Shown here: positions 37,008-50,273 of the stretch, in pieces
Layout of the letters: every line of letters starts with the position of its first letter
Numbering within the stretch: the stretch's first letter is position 1
Assembly (NCBI GenBank): GCA_003290165.1
Contig: QNQO01000683.1
Coordinates: forward strand, 310,001 to 374,000
DNA: 64,000 bases
Direction of reading: 5' to 3'
DNA from: Berberis thunbergii
Taxonomy: Eukaryota; Streptophyta; Magnoliopsida; Ranunculales; Berberidaceae
The notes under the pieces: generated by a model
What the model was told of the DNA's origin: nothing
What the model saw: only the letters and a program-made list of their open reading frames with translations
Database searches by the model: none
Translations under genes and position numbers: made by a program

Positions 37008-40000
37008 ATGTCCGGATCTGAGCAAGGAATCATGTCGGGTCGGGAGTCATACGGAGTCGGGCTGCAGAAGAACCCGGTGCACTCACAGCCATCGGGGACT
37101 CCGAATATGAGATTAGCTTTCAGTTCTGATGGTACTGCTGTTTACAAGCCGGTCATTTCCTCTTCCCCAACGTACCAGTCCACTGCCCCATCGACCGGGA
37201 CAGCTGGTGCTGGTGGTGGAGGTGGAGGTGGAGCTAGTGTTGGTGTTGGTGAGAATTCAGCAGGAAATGTGAGTCAGCATGGGCTTAATATGAACATGGG
37301 GAGTGAGCCCATGAAGAGGAAGCGAGGCCGGCCCAGGAAGTATGGGCCGGACGGTACGATGGCCCTGACGCTAACACCAGCGGCAGCGCCGGCAACGCCT
37401 ACTGTTCAGTCCAGTGGGTTTCCTACTAATTCAGGCGCTCAGTCCCCATCTAAGAAAGCCAGGGGCAGACCCCCAGGCTCTGGAAAGAAGCAACAAATTG
37501 CTGCTCTAGGTAAAAGTTTTTTCAGTCTCTTATTGGTTTGTTTGTTTGTTTGTTTGATGTTGATATCATATCGCTTGCTATTGTGATTTATTTCTTGAGT
37601 TGGGGTCTTTAATGCTTTGAGATGGATTAGTGGTTATTTGCTTTGAATGAGTGGGTGTTGATGGATATTAGCTTGGGAACTCATCTAAAATGGAGGTTGT
37701 TAATAAGTAAAAGAGTGTTGAATAGATGCCTCTGTAAAAGGGGAAAGCAAAAGAATGTCGAACTGCTGGAAGATAGGATTTGAATGATAGATCCCACCCG
37801 GAACGATGTTAGGAAATTACTTCTATAACCTCATTCTGTAATGTGCTATTTGCTACTGTTCCGGTTATTCTTGTACTTTCTGCATTGTATTTATGTGAGG
37901 GTTGCTATTCGTGGGTTTTTCCCAGAATTTTCATGAATGTTAATAATATCAAACAAACCAAAATATGAGTACAGAGCAGATTATACATGATATGAGTCGG
38001 TTTGTTCAGAGATATCTCTACATTTAAGTTTTAAGTAGAAATGTTTGGTTCCTTGGTTAAAATTTGAAACTTTTTACGTAGTAAAAGTAAAAAATAAAAT
38101 AATTAAATGAAAGAAAAGAGAAACGAGAGATCGCCAACTTCTTTTGTCTTTTTGTTTTTCTGTGTTCATCATTTGAAGTTTGGTTTCCTTGGACAAAATT
38201 GTAAAAGTTAATTATAAGCAAAGGTAGAATAGAAACATGTGCGATTTACTTATTTACTTATGTTTACAAGTTTAGTAAAAAGTACTCGATTGTAGTTATC
38301 TAATTCAGAAAGAACATAATAGAAGTGTGAGTTTAAATATGCACACATTTAGATATTACATGTTGTTGGTTTTCTTTTGTTTACGCATTTGAACTATGGC
38401 CTATATATTTGCTGCTGCTCTGTAATTCATGTGCAATTTTTGTTATGCTTGCAGGATCTGCAGGGGTTGGATTTACACCGCATGTCATCACTGTTAGAGC
38501 TGGAGAGGTTTGTGTATTTGTTTGTTTTTTCTCTTACACTTTATACTTTTGATAGGATTTTCTGAAACTCTTCTTTTAGTGCAGAACAGCATGTATTTCT
38601 CATAAACCAGGGGCTATAATTTTCCTTTATTTTTGTGAATTGTGTTACTTAATGCTGTGGGCGTTTTACAATGTGTTAGACTTAGTTATCATCAGTCTTC
38701 ACATCTCATGTTAATGCAACGAACCCAACTTCATTACAAATTCTTTTCAAGCTAAGCCCATATGATAAAGGAACTAGAAACACCTTTCTTTTGTATTATT
38801 TTACTTGCATTCTGACTTTTGTGTTCACCTCGTGATCAGGAAGCTAATTATCTCGTAGTCGAAGAATTAGTAAATGGAAACAAAATGAATCTGAAAGTCA
38901 AATATATATATATATATATATATATTTTTTTTGGAAGATGGAGCGTGCTGCCAGTAGATATTGAACCCAAGATGTGGGTATAAGCCTCCACTGCCTTAAC
39001 TAACTAACCAGGCTACCATTGACCAAAATTTTATTTATACCGAAAGTCAAATACTTATTTATCCACTAGCAACAATAGATGAAAAAATATATATAAAGTG
39101 AGTCATCTCTCATGGCTCTTCCTCTGTCTCTCAGGTGCACATATATTCTGTAATTTTGTATCTTACAAATATAGAGATACATTGTGGATTTGGTTGAAGT
39201 TTAATGGCTCTTATCTGGTATCAACACGTTTGAGCACTAGAATACGTCTGTAATCATATTTTTCACGTTCTTGTTTATTGGAAAATTATAACTAACTAAA
39301 ATCAAATAGTTAAGAGCATGCCGTGTTGTGATGTATTTTTCTAAGAGGGTGTTTGCCCTTACCATCTTTTCTTTTTAGATTTCTAAAAATATGTGATGTA
39401 TTTTCAAAAGGAATGAATGTTTCCTCGAGGAAGAAAAGTGTCAGAAGTAAATACAACTTGGAATATAAATTTCAATTTACTATTTCTTAAGCAGTGTACT
39501 TGACTGTTGTGTGATTTGCAAGTACACTTAATTGTGGGTTAGTTGATCAGGAAGGTGTGGTAATGGCAACAATGGAGTTCCCTATGATAACCGATACTCT
39601 ACTAGCATTGCTTATTTTATCATTTATGTTGTCTGTTTTCAGGATGTATCATCCAAAATAATGGCGTTTTCTCAGAATGGGCCACGTGCTGTGTGCATTC
39701 TCTCAGCAAATGGTGCTATTTCTAATGTAACTTTGCGTCAAGCAGCAACATCCGGTGGAACTGTTACACTTGAGGTGTGTTGGGTTATGAATTGTCGTAC
39801 ACATGCCTTTCAATTCAAGATACTTTTCTAGTTATGCTGCTATTATTTTCTTAACAAGCTTGAAGTAATTGAAATATTCTAATGTAGGGTGTGTTGGATG
39901 CTAATACAAATCTTATATAAAGTGAAGATCACACAATCTGTGATAAACTAGGGAGAAGTCCTTAGAGCCTATGTAACAATGAGATTGACATGGATGTCGA

Positions 40001-41934
40001 GTAGAAAATCATGAAAAAAAACTAATCTTACCAACCTATACCAATGAGGTAAGTTGCAGTTTAACTAAGTAAATACAGTTCCATTAGTTAAGGTTGGGGC
40101 AGTAGGGAGGTGAGTGAGAAGATTATCACAAAGGGCCTATATGAGTTGACACAGGAAAATGCTATTTCGGTGGGGAAGACAATACATGCTTCGTGGAACA
40201 TCTCTTATATCGTGTGTAAATGATGAATGATCTCGTGTGACGCTTTTCCCAGCATCTTGTTTGATTTCAAAGAATGTGGTGCACCTTGTTCTTCATGTGA
40301 AAAAGTTTGATTTCTTATCATACAAGGACCAGCCAGTTATTTTGATATTTATGTTTTTCTTTGTCAAGGATCCTAATATTTTGAGCAAGTTGTACTCTGC
40401 GTAAGGTCCCTTTACCTGCCTATACATCTGACGTTATCTAAACAGGGCAAAAACCCAACATAATTGTATGAAGGGAAATGGAATTCTTGCAAATTTTTCA
40501 CTCTTCAATGCAGTACATTATTCTGCCGTCTGTCTTTGTATGCATGATGCATGAACCTATCTCCGGCTAATTAGATAAGTTGGGCTATGCATTGCAAGGG
40601 TAGAGAGATTTGTGCTTGCAATTTGGTGCGGCATTATGGTAGGAATGCTGGATATTCAACTTTGTCATTTTGTGGACTGTGGAAGAGTGTATCTCAGATG
40701 TAAAAGGTCTGTTGAGCAGGCTGTATTTGGAGATTAGATGAGTATGTGAGGATTTGATTCTGCCCGAGGAGTTTCTACTCCTATTTCACAGGGATGCGGA
40801 GCCTTCTGATGGGGGAGTGGCTATTACTTTTTTGGTCCATGAACAATTTTTTCTGAATCTTTGCTCATCAATATAACTGGGTATTGTTGTATTTGAGATG
40901 CTTCTTCTCCCTCAGTGAATGTGGTACCAATCTGTGGCTCCTTTTTGTATCTTTTGCAGGGAAGGTTTGAGATTCTTTCACTTTCGGGTTCATTTCTTCT
41001 TTCGGAAAGTGGTGGCCAGCGCAGCAGGACTGGTGGATTGAGTGTGTCCCTAGCTGGTCCTGATGGTCGTGTATGTGGTGGTGGCGTGGCCGGACTTCTA
41101 ACAGCAGCTTCTCCAGTCCAGGTTATTTATATTACATCATTTCGGTATTTTTAGCTTTGAACTATCGCCTTTGTCTCTTGTCTATGGAATTGTAAAGTTG
41201 CTCTTTATTTTCTATTGACTCCTACCTTTATTTTGGGCCATTCTGTTTCTAAAACCCTCTTTTAGTTGTCGACGATGGAACTCTAAGAGGGACTTCAAGT
41301 TTGCACTTTCTTGGTTCTTGTTTGACACTCATCTCTTCTGTACGACCAGGGTTCACACTGATGTGTCACAGTGGCTTTAGCTCCATAGCCAACCTGCTGA
41401 AATGAACCTCTTATAGTTGGGAGTGATTTATTTTGCAATTTTGACATTTTATACTGAGAACATGCAATCCAGTTAGGTGGAAATGTTTACCAAGAAAGCC
41501 CGAGTGCCTTGCATTCAATAACCCGCAACTAGTATTTATTGCTGCTTCTGAATGCACAACTCTAGGGAATCCACTGGTCATTTCATTAGAGTTTGTTAAA
41601 CATCTGTTAATGGCACAAGTCATAAATAATGTGTTACGGCTATACATTGATCTATTGGTATTATTTGTCCCCTAAGATATTTCTGTTTTTGTTTCAGGTG
41701 GTTGTAGGTAGTTTTATTGCTGATGGACGGAAAGAGACAAAGTCGAACCACCACTCGGAACCGTCTTCTGCACCGTCCAAGATGACCCCAGGTAGTGGAA
41801 TGGTAGGGTCTGGCAGCCCACCATCAAGAGGGACAATGAGCGAGTCGTCTGGCGGTCCTGGCAGCCCGCTGAATCAGAGCACCGGAACCTGCAATAACAA
41901 CTCACAAGGAATGCCAAACATACCTTGGAAATAG
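37008..41934 (+). CDS. AHL: AT-hook motif nuclear-localized (AHL) protein, AHL9/10-type
   Basis: Five exons: 37008-37509, 38455-38507, 39643-39774, 40960-41121, 41698-41934, in phase, 361 residues. Two AT-hooks are visible: RGRPRKYGPDG (106-116) and RGRPPGSGKK (152-161). The PPC/DUF296 domain begins at GFTPHVITVRAGEDVSSK (about 172) and runs through GRFEILSLSGSF to VVVGSF (about 300). A Ser/Gly/Pro-rich tail follows with RGTMSES and the terminal IPWK typical of this clade. A glycine run lies at about 69-75. AHL proteins bind AT-rich DNA in the minor groove, oligomerise through PPC and regulate transcription in development and immunity. Two hooks plus this PPC form indicate a type II, intron-containing AHL. 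ATGATG at 37005-37010 offers two adjacent starts; the second matches homologues, which begin MSGSE. Confidence 0.95.
38933..39025 (-). mobile_element. tRNA-derived SINE-like element in AHL intron 2
   Basis: On the minus strand there is an A-box-like GTAGCCTGGTTAGTTAAGGC arrangement (about 39016-38993). A B-box-like GGGTTCAATATC follows about 30 bp downstream (about 38969-38958). The body ends in A8 at 38932-38925 and then (TA)n. This order (A-box, B-box, A-rich 3' tail) fits a short plant SINE or its 5' fragment. One B-box mismatch and no confirmed target duplication keep confidence moderate. Confidence 0.5.
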
Positions 41935-43674
41935 ACTTAAAAGTGCTTTTGCCTGTGTTCTACCCCCATCTCGTGTTGTAGGAAACTGGGTCTTGTTACT
42001 TCTAGTCCTCACGAGTCTGACAAGACCCACAGTAGTTGAGCCTGCTGTTTTAGAGACTGTAAGATTAGGGGCGCTGAGGACCTCCCTGTCACTTTCCCAG
42101 CTTGATCATGCTTTGTCAGAAGGTGCATTTAGGTGACTGGTGTTTTCCTAACAGGCGATGCATGAGTTATATCCTAGAAATACCATTAGGGTTGCGTGTT
42201 TTAAAGATGCTTTGGAGTGAACAATTAGGTGCTATATCTCAAGTCACTCATCTATGTTGGTGTTGTGGTGATGTTGTTACCCTTTCAGCCGTTTCCATAA
42301 TGTAATAGGTGATGGTTTTTCTTACTTTCTGGCATCCAGTCTGTTCTCTCATATTTATCTTTCTACATTTGGGTCGAAATCCAAACTTCAATGCGAGTAA
42401 ATTTGCACATAGGGTCAACAAAGTGCATTATTTCTCAGCAAACAGTGAAGGGTTGGCTATTGGAGTGTAGTTACTAGAGTAGAGTATGCCAAGCTGGTCT
42501 CTAAACTGGGATCTGGTCGACATTAGTATTGGTTGGCCATACATTCAGACTGAACTTGATTTCGTTTATTTTGGTCTGCAGAAGAATTTTGCCATAGGCA
42601 AAACATAATCAAATTCTTATGCACAAGAGTATAATATTTGCTTAGAGCTTCCAATGGTAAAAGTTAAAATTGGAGATGAACCAGTTCAATTTAGGGTATT
42701 TTATTCCTTCACCATTTCAACACATTCCTTATTTAATTTTTTTTTATATCAATTTAATTTTAATTATTAATTAAATGTAATTGTATTAGTTTCAATTATT
42801 ATTATTAAATATATATTATTAATTTCAACTTAAATATATAATATTATTATTTTTCAATTATACTATTATTTAGATGTTTTTTTTAAATTATTCTATTATT
42901 AAGTCAACTTAATTTAAATTTGACTAATTAAAAAATTTGGGAGTTTTAAAACAAATTAGTAATAATAATTAAAAAAATTATCATTATTTAAGTACGTCTT
43001 TTACTTTTATATATCATTATTTAGATAATTAATTTTTAATTATACTATTATTTTAATTAGTATAAATAACTACTATTAATACTTTAATCATATTTAAATT
43101 AGTATTAATAATTACTTTTTAATTATACTATTATTTAGATACTTTTGTTTTTAATTTAAAAATTAAATATTAAAAATATTTTATTATTATATGAAATATA
43201 AGAGCATCTCTAATCATTCCAAAAAACTATTTTAGGAAAATCCTCCCTCCAATCATCTCCTAAACAATCCCGCTACACTTCCAATTTCTTTCTAAATTTA
43301 GGGAAAAGTTTATTATCTCCTATATATATATATAATAAAATATTCCGTAAATTTAAAAGAAACCATTTTGATGTATGATCAATATGGAAAAGCGTAAAAT
43401 TTTCAATTATAATGGCAAATTTAACAATATTTATACATACAAAATTTTCAATTGTTATGGGTGTGTTTTTCTATGTAAATCTAACGCTTCCGGTTGCAAT
43501 GTGATTGCTACTTAACAGTTTTTCCATGATAATCCGACGGTGCTGGTCGCGTTGGGACTACTACTTAACAAGCCATGGAGTGAAAGTGAACAACCACTAC
43601 AGAACCAGAAGAGATATTTACGCGGCTATCTCTGTTTATTTCAAACCGAGAGAGATAGAGAGCTTTCAAACACC
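41935..43674. other. AHL 3' UTR and AT-rich intergenic DNA
   Basis: Presumed AHL 3' UTR to about 42400. From 42640 to 43420 a very AT-rich block is bounded by GAGCTTCCAATGG at one side and AAGAGCATCTCTAATCATTCC near 43200. Both resemble the GAGCATCTCCAA termini of common plant MITEs, but the pair could not be aligned into one element. A TATATATATATA run at about 43322-43333 precedes the PPR gene. Confidence 0.4.
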
Positions 43675-45836
43675 ATGAACACTTTCGCCTTCTTCACTTG
43701 TCGCTCTATAACCCTAGATTTCAATTTCAATGGAGGTCTCCGAACTGTAGGAGTCCGTACGTATCCAATTTACTGGAAACCTCCATTTGTGTGGTTCCAA
43801 ATATCCAAGAAGATGAGCGTTATCACGATGAGAGACAGAGGCAGTAATCGGAAACCGTTACAAAGAGGAAGGATCAGCATCGAAGCAATTCAAACGGTTC
43901 AGTCTCTGAAGCGAGCGAAGAAAGATGAAGAGATGTTGAATCGAGTGTTCGTTTCGAAGGTTAGTCGGTTGGTTAAGTCGGATATGATCGATGTTCTTCG
44001 CGAGCTTCAGAGACAAAACGAAGCCATTTTGGCTCTTCAGGTTCGTTTCCTGATCGCATTTTTTGTTTTCTCAAGATGTTTGCGAATTCAATTTAATGAA
44101 TTGTTGTGTTTAGGGCAGAATTGTGAATTTCAATAACATCTTATTGTTTTTGTTTGAATAATTTATGGAGCAATTCTTTAGTTTCGATATATCGACTACC
44201 TAATTCATAATATAGATGTTTTCTTTTTAGCTTTGCATACAAGTCCTAGCGCTTGTTCTTTGAGTCTAATTTCATCTCTTTAGTTTACATGACAACCTAA
44301 AACTATTTGAATTCTTTCCATTAAAAGAAGGGGGTTAGGGTTACCTTATTCTCATTATCAATATTGCAAGTTAAATGGAGAAAAACAAGGAGATGGGGGT
44401 CCTATTAATAGATAGACGTGGGCGCCTTATTTGATGTGCTAGTAAAGTTACATTTGCATCGATGTCCAAGTGATAACAATCAGTTCATGTTTTCAGGCCA
44501 ACTTGCTACATACACACTCGAGCACTAGTGTTGGTTCCTCAACCTAACATGCCACTGCTCAGGTGTTATTACTTTCGCATGATCCAGCCCACTTTTCAAA
44601 ATTAGTTAGGAGAGGACAATGGGAGTAGATAATTGAGAATAGTTTGCAGCTTGTGTTATTGTAAGTATCATATTGTTGTACTAGTAAACCATATGGTGTG
44701 TATACATTATCGCTTAGTTTAGAACTCGGAGGGGAAAAGATTGGTTCTTTGGAGCTGTTCATCTCGATAAACTGTTTTCTCTTCAGTCATTATGACACCC
44801 CCGTGCTGACTGCTAATTGCTGTTTATGGTACATTTTCTTTATGGATTTTAACTTTTTGATGCATTATATATTGTTTCACAGTCCACTTTAACTGCTTCA
44901 TTTGTTTCAGTGGAAATCAAGAATAGCGTGTAACCAGTTTCTGTGATGCATTGCTCATGCAGTCACATTTTAAAGAAATTTTAGTTTTGGTTTCTGAGAT
45001 TTCAGTGGAGATAATTTCATAAGAAGTCGAAAGTTAGCTAAGACAAATGAATTTCTTCTTTTTGGTGTGTTTTTGCGTTAGACTCCTATGGTCCTGGAAC
45101 CCAGTTCCTTCATTCTTTTTACAACCAACTTTCATGGCATATGAAAGTTTGCTGACAGAGTTGACAAAATCTGTGTTGCTAGGTGACTTTGTTTATAACT
45201 GAAGGACTGTTAGAGTGTTAGGCTATCTTTTAATGTAGCTATTGATTTTATTACAAATTGATAAGGATTCTGGTAGTTTGTTGATGTTGTGCTGAAATAG
45301 CTTATAAATTCTTCTTTTCCTTGAATCTTTTCCAGCTTTCATTGTTTGCTTATCACTCTGCTAGAAAATTTAGGGTGCAAGGTTTTATATCATGCAAGAA
45401 AGGCTGATAACTTGCTTAATGGCATTTCCTGATATAGGTCTTCGAAGATGTGCGCAAGGAGTACTGGTATAAGCCAAAGGTGTCACTCTATGGTGATATG
45501 ATCAAAACATTGGCAAGCAATAACTTGTTTGAAAAGGTTGAACTTCTCATGTTGTATATGAAAGATAATTGTTTAGATCCTGATACTGAGGGCTTTAATG
45601 CTCTCTTTAAAACCTTGATGGAGTACAACCTTACCTCGCATGCTATGAATTGTTTTTACTTGATGAAAGAAGCACATTGCGAACCAGATAGGTCAACATT
45701 TAGAATCTTGATAAATGGGTTGGAGTCGAAGGGAGAAACATCATTTTCATATATGCTAAGACAAGAAGCTGAGAAATATTTTGGTTGGCCCTTGGACTTT
45801 CTAGAAGAGACAGAAGAATCAATAAGTTGTAACTGA
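43675..45836 (+). CDS. THA8-like short pentatricopeptide repeat (PPR) protein
   Basis: Two exons, 43675-44040 and 45438-45836, join in phase 0 to give 254 residues. The first ~50 residues lack acidic residues apart from one Asp and are rich in aromatics and Arg, as in an organelle targeting peptide. Then comes MRDRGSNRKPLQRGR, a KSDMIDVLRELQRQNE segment and, in exon 2, VFEDVRKEYWYKPKVSLYGDMIKTLA followed by two or three PPR-type helical pairs (DTEGFNALFKTLMEYN; CEPDRSTFRILINGLE). This order matches the short PPR family around Arabidopsis THA8 and At1g62350, whose members bind organellar RNA; THA8 itself promotes chloroplast intron splicing. The exact orthologue is not proven. An in-frame extension upstream to 43540 has no ATG before 43675. 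A second start at MSVIT would remove the putative targeting peptide. Confidence 0.88.
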
Positions 45837-47184
45837 CAATTTTGGGGAAACCTAAATTAGTATGTAATTCTGGTAAGTGAAGGTCTTGCAGCTCATATCC
45901 AACTCAATGGTCAATCAAAGCTAAATTAATTTGTGGGTTTGATAGCATGTTTGACTTTTAGAATTTAGGCTAGATTCAGTTGGAGCTTTTGATGGAATGC
46001 AACACGCCCAAAATCCTCATTGTTATGATGTAAAATGTTTTTGTGTGGTTGATTCTCTCGGCAAATATCCTGTAGGGAAGACACTTGCCCCTGCCCCTGC
46101 CCCAGTTCAAATCCAGTTTTATGCGTGATAGACAGATACTTAAGTTGGATTATTTAAAACTACAAGCATTCTAACCATATTAGGGAACAAATGCATTCTA
46201 GAATTGATCAACTTTGAACCATTGTCATCTCTCTCTTGCCTTCTTTACCACCATCGGTAGACTGTTGCTGTTTCGTGCTGGAATTCTTGGTTTGCTTATG
46301 GACTTAGCCCTCAAGCATCACTTGGATCGCTAACTTGTAAGTTTATCTGTGAGCGTCTGCTGTTATACACATGCTTTATGGAAGCAAAAAACTAATGGCG
46401 TGATAATGTAAAATTTTGCTCTAAGCAAAAAACGAGTGATTTTTATGGAAAGTGAAGCCTTCAGTTGGATCCAGTCCAAATTCCTTGAAACAACTCCTTA
46501 GACACTCTGCATTTAAGGATCTGCTTGATGTATGTGTAAAAGGCAGTAGGCTGCAGAAGTGAAAGGGAGCTGTGTTTCAAGGGGTTTCAGTGTCTTGAGG
46601 CCTATTTACAAAAAACAATATGGAGGCAAATATTTCATCGTTCTTTTGCAGTAATCCATACCACTTTGTTGTCTATGATGTTTTTGTAAACGTTGTAGTT
46701 TTAGCCTGCAAAATAACTATCTTATTCTGCAGTTTGAAGCCCTTACTAAGCAGCGTTTAAGTGGAATACATAGGAGCAACAGTATTCAAACTTTCATATT
46801 CATGTTCATCCCGACTTGGGAAAACAGAGTACAAACCAGACACAGCAGAAGACTCAAAGCAGGAGGTAAGACATGCTCTATCTTTTTCAAAATATTTTCT
46901 TCTATAGTTATATCTTTTCCTGATCGACATTTCCGGAGGAAAGGAGACTAATTGGGACCAGCCTCATCCTTTCCCTTTCTTTCTTTTACGGCCAAAAGTA
47001 ATTGCCTTCACCTTCTTTGACTATATCAGGAACTTTGTGAGATTGACAGGTAGCTTTGATCAGTGATTCAATCTTGAATTAGAGTATTGTATTTCTTCTC
47101 TATAACTGATCATTTGCAATGGATTCAAAATGAAATTGGCGAATCGCTCCCCTTCTTGATCCATCTGTTGAGCCCTTTTTCTTG
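45837..47184. other. Region between convergent PPR and expansin genes
   Basis: Presumed 3' UTRs of both genes. It includes a CCCCTGCCCCTGCCCC run at about 46090 next to CAGTTCAAATCCAG, a weak B-box-like word. I see no coding sequence. Confidence 0.45.
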
Positions 47185-48375
47185 CTAGAATTGCTTCCCT
47201 TCAAATGTCTGACCGAACTGCCAATTTCTTGGAGCAACATTATAAGAGGTGACTGTTTTTCCACTATTGTTGGTAACTTCAAAAGAGAGAGGCTGTCTAC
47301 GGAGGTTCACACTGCATTGCCAATTCTGTCCCCAGTTTCTTGCCATGGGTATCCATCCTGTCTTGGATCCTTTAACTTTGACTGCAACTATCTCACCATC
47401 CATGGCTGCATTGGTGATCAGAACTTGATAAAATGAAGAAGTCCCTCTTAGTGTAAATCTCAGTCCTCCCTTTCTCTCACAATTCACCCTACATAAAATC
47501 CACCATATTGATTTCTTGTTAGTGCTATATTGACAAACTGAAGAACCACTACTTCTACAGCCTATTGTTATCAACTTTGAATCATGGAGGAGGAAATGTG
47601 TGTTATAAGCTTTTAATCATTGAAGACAAATATGATGGCACTAGTTGGACAAGCTATATTTTACCCATTGTTCCGACATTTGTTAGAGATGGTCAATTGA
47701 AAGAATGCTTAAGAGTTCAGGTCACTTTGGCTCATACATTCATTAAACTTAAATGGTGAAAGATGAAATTATTGTTGGAGTTCTATATGTAACTCTTTTA
47801 CCTCCTGAACTGAACTGACACAATGTCTGCTTTTCTCACAGCTATTCCAGCAAAAGCCACTTCGGACATCTCGAAATGTTCCCGGGGAAAATTGCACCAG
47901 CCACCGTAATCATTTGCTAGACCATAGTTTGGAGGACAGAAATCTGTTGCAGTAACTATCACTGAAGGGCTCCCCTGAAGGCACCAGAGAACATGATCAA
48001 CACATCTAATTTGAAAGCAACCGCCACAGCTTCGACCTTTGTTGAACAACATACTACTCAATCCAGCACTGTACTTCCCATAGCTCGTGGCGTGCAAATT
48101 TCCATAGCCACAAGCACCCTCTGCAACATTAAAGCACAAAATCAAGAACAGGTATTCTTACTTCTATTGACCTATAAAACTTGAACAAAATATCTGAATA
48201 GTAAACACTAGAATATGGGAGAAAGCAAAAGGAGTAAAAAAGTACCATTGATGATAGGACCATCTGTTTCTTTGGTGTAGGTAGCAGTACCAGATGTCCA
48301 CTCATCATCTCTAGCAGCCATTGTTATTGCTTTTAACAAAACTAAGTACCAGAGAGTGGTTTTGAAGAACCCCAT
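47185..48375 (-). CDS. EXPA: Alpha-expansin, EXPA20-like
   Basis: Three exons on the minus strand: 48375-48246, 48120-47802, 47488-47185. They are in phase, 250 residues, the usual alpha-expansin length. A hydrophobic signal peptide ([20 protein letters not shown]) precedes [11 protein letters not shown]. Domain 1 (GH45-like) has [40 protein letters not shown] and GGWCN. Domain 2 (CBM63-like) has [31 protein letters not shown] and GQTFEGKQF. Expansins are secreted and loosen cell walls at acid pH without hydrolysis, allowing cell growth. The canonical HFD motif reads HFE here (125-127). The [23 protein letters not shown] pattern suggests the divergent EXPA20 clade, an assignment from memory. 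The pyrimidine-rich leader has a (CTT)n tract at 48505-48526. Confidence 0.93.
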
Positions 48376-50273
48376 GGAGATTGTAATGAGCTAAAAGAAC
48401 CCCAAAGGACTCTATGATAATTAGCTTCTTTCTTTTTTATGGGGATTGTAATGGAGCTAAAAGAACTTTCTCCTTTAGAGCAGATGGCCTAAAAATCTCC
48501 ACTGAAGAAGAAGAAGAAGAAGAAGAGATAGGTTCAAGGCTTTAATCTATATGAGGGAAACTAAAAACACTTTTTACATGAGTGGTTTTGTAGTCATTGA
48601 GTTCACATTGTGTGACCTTTTGAGGAAAGCAGATTGGGTTGCTTAAACACTGTTGAAACTTGAAAGAGTCAGAAATGACCAGTAGGGTTTCAGAATCCAA
48701 AGAAGAAATGGATTAGGGTTTTGTTTCTTTGTTATAATTGTGTTGTGTTGTTTAGTTTTGGCTCTTCTTTTAAGAAGAAGAAAGCTGAGGACCGGGAATG
48801 AAGGGAACATTGAAAAGATGTGCCAAAGTGGGCGAGCGGGAAGAATGGAACCTTGTTGATGATGATACTCTAAATTTCTTTTGGTTTAATTAAACACCAC
48901 TTTTCATGAGATTCTTGGTCTCAGTCTCTGACCAGTGGGGAATTGAGCATGGTTTGGTCTAGAAGGGGTGACTTTGGACCCGCCTTGAAGCTCCCCCACA
49001 GTGACTTTGGACCCGCCTTGTAGTAAGATTATGAAAATTGTACATGTTGGCTGCCTGCCGATTTGCTTTCAATATAGCCAAAAGCTAATTCAGTGGAACG
49101 TGTGGATCAACAAGGTAAAGGTTAGAATGTTTGCGGGCTCGCCATGTCGAACATTTATTAAAAAACATCCAGTAATGAAAATTTTACATTAAAAAAGGGT
49201 GCTTCTTTGAAATTTGGACAAGCGCGATCTTAACTCATTTTTATGATCATGTTATGGAATGACTCGATTAACTGAATCGGTCTAGAACTGCTATATTTCT
49301 TGTATTTCAGGATAAATTGTTTTTAAAGCAGTGGCTAACCTGTTTCTGCACATCATCATACAATTACCTTCAAAATAATTTTCAATAATAAGCTGGAGCC
49401 TCAGTTTAGTCGCAGTCATATATATGTATAAAATATATATTTTATGCTGATGAGGGCAACTCAAATTGTTGGTTCCAAACAAGTTGGAGACTTTTGCTTG
49501 TGCTAGTGCTCCAATGATGAAAACTCTCCTAGATTTCTCCGAACAAACAGGTGCTAAACATGATGGTAAACTATACCTACAGGGAAAGCTTGTCGAAACT
49601 AGATCCAGATGGACGGGACCCAGTCCAAAGGAGCTGTTGACCACTCCTGTCACAACCCTATTTGGCAATGCATTGATGCAATAATCTCTGTAGTGGAAGC
49701 AATATGTTGCATGGGAGAGGTGGTAACTTGGCCTCCTCCCATTAGAGATGCTCCGATGTAATTTGCAGTCAACTGAAGCAGATTTATATTAAAACAAGAT
49801 TGGACAAAGAAACAAATATCACGAGTCCATGAGATTTGCTTCACTGAACACCAACATCAAGCATACCACCTGCCTGCAACCACTTCTGTATATCTGTCAG
49901 AAACTGTGGGCATTTTTTGGGTCTTTCAACTCCTTCCTTGATGATGAATTTCGGCAGCTCGTGTTATCTGATATGTATGGCTACAATACTATTAGGAACT
50001 CCAATGTTATAATATGACTTAAAACTCCATGTATTTTGGACTTGGTTTGTTTAATATTAAGCTAGTTATGTGTGGGTCAAAAAACAATTTTAAACAGAAA
50101 ATATTGGCAAGATTTTAACAGGGTAGAATTGCACAATAACCATCCAACTATCAGAATCTCACAGATGCCTCACAAACATGTTCGTCAACATGAACGGTAC
50201 ACCTTCATCATACATTGACATGCCTCACAGAGCTCGATCACGAAGTTGGTATCAATTGCAGATAACCTGATAT
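48376..50273. other. Expansin upstream region and SDR downstream region
   Basis: Expansin promoter side: a possible TATA (CATATAGATTAAAG on the minus strand, about 48560-48547). A 20-bp direct repeat GTGACTTTGGACCCGCCTTG occurs at about 48968 and 49001. The remainder is AT-rich. The only coding-like piece is the fragment at 49841-49960. Other open frames near 49300-49680 on both strands resemble nothing I know. Confidence 0.4.
49841..49960 (-). pseudogene. Possible terminal-exon fragment of unknown gene
   Basis: On the minus strand a frame of about 39 codons ending in TGA reads ELPKFIIKEGVERPKKC followed by PQFLTDIQKWLQAGGML and DVGVQ. It looks like real protein (balanced charge, amphipathic helix). 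An in-frame TAA lies just before it, and CAG or GAG acceptors are possible at 49968 or 49958. No upstream exons were found before the SDR gene, which begins 300 bp away on the same strand. It could be a gene relic or an alternative 3' exon. Confidence 0.3.

Noticed and set aside
47182..47436. Plus-strand ORF of 84 codons, and others at 47565-48184
   Set aside because: Antisense to expansin exons or intron; no protein character.
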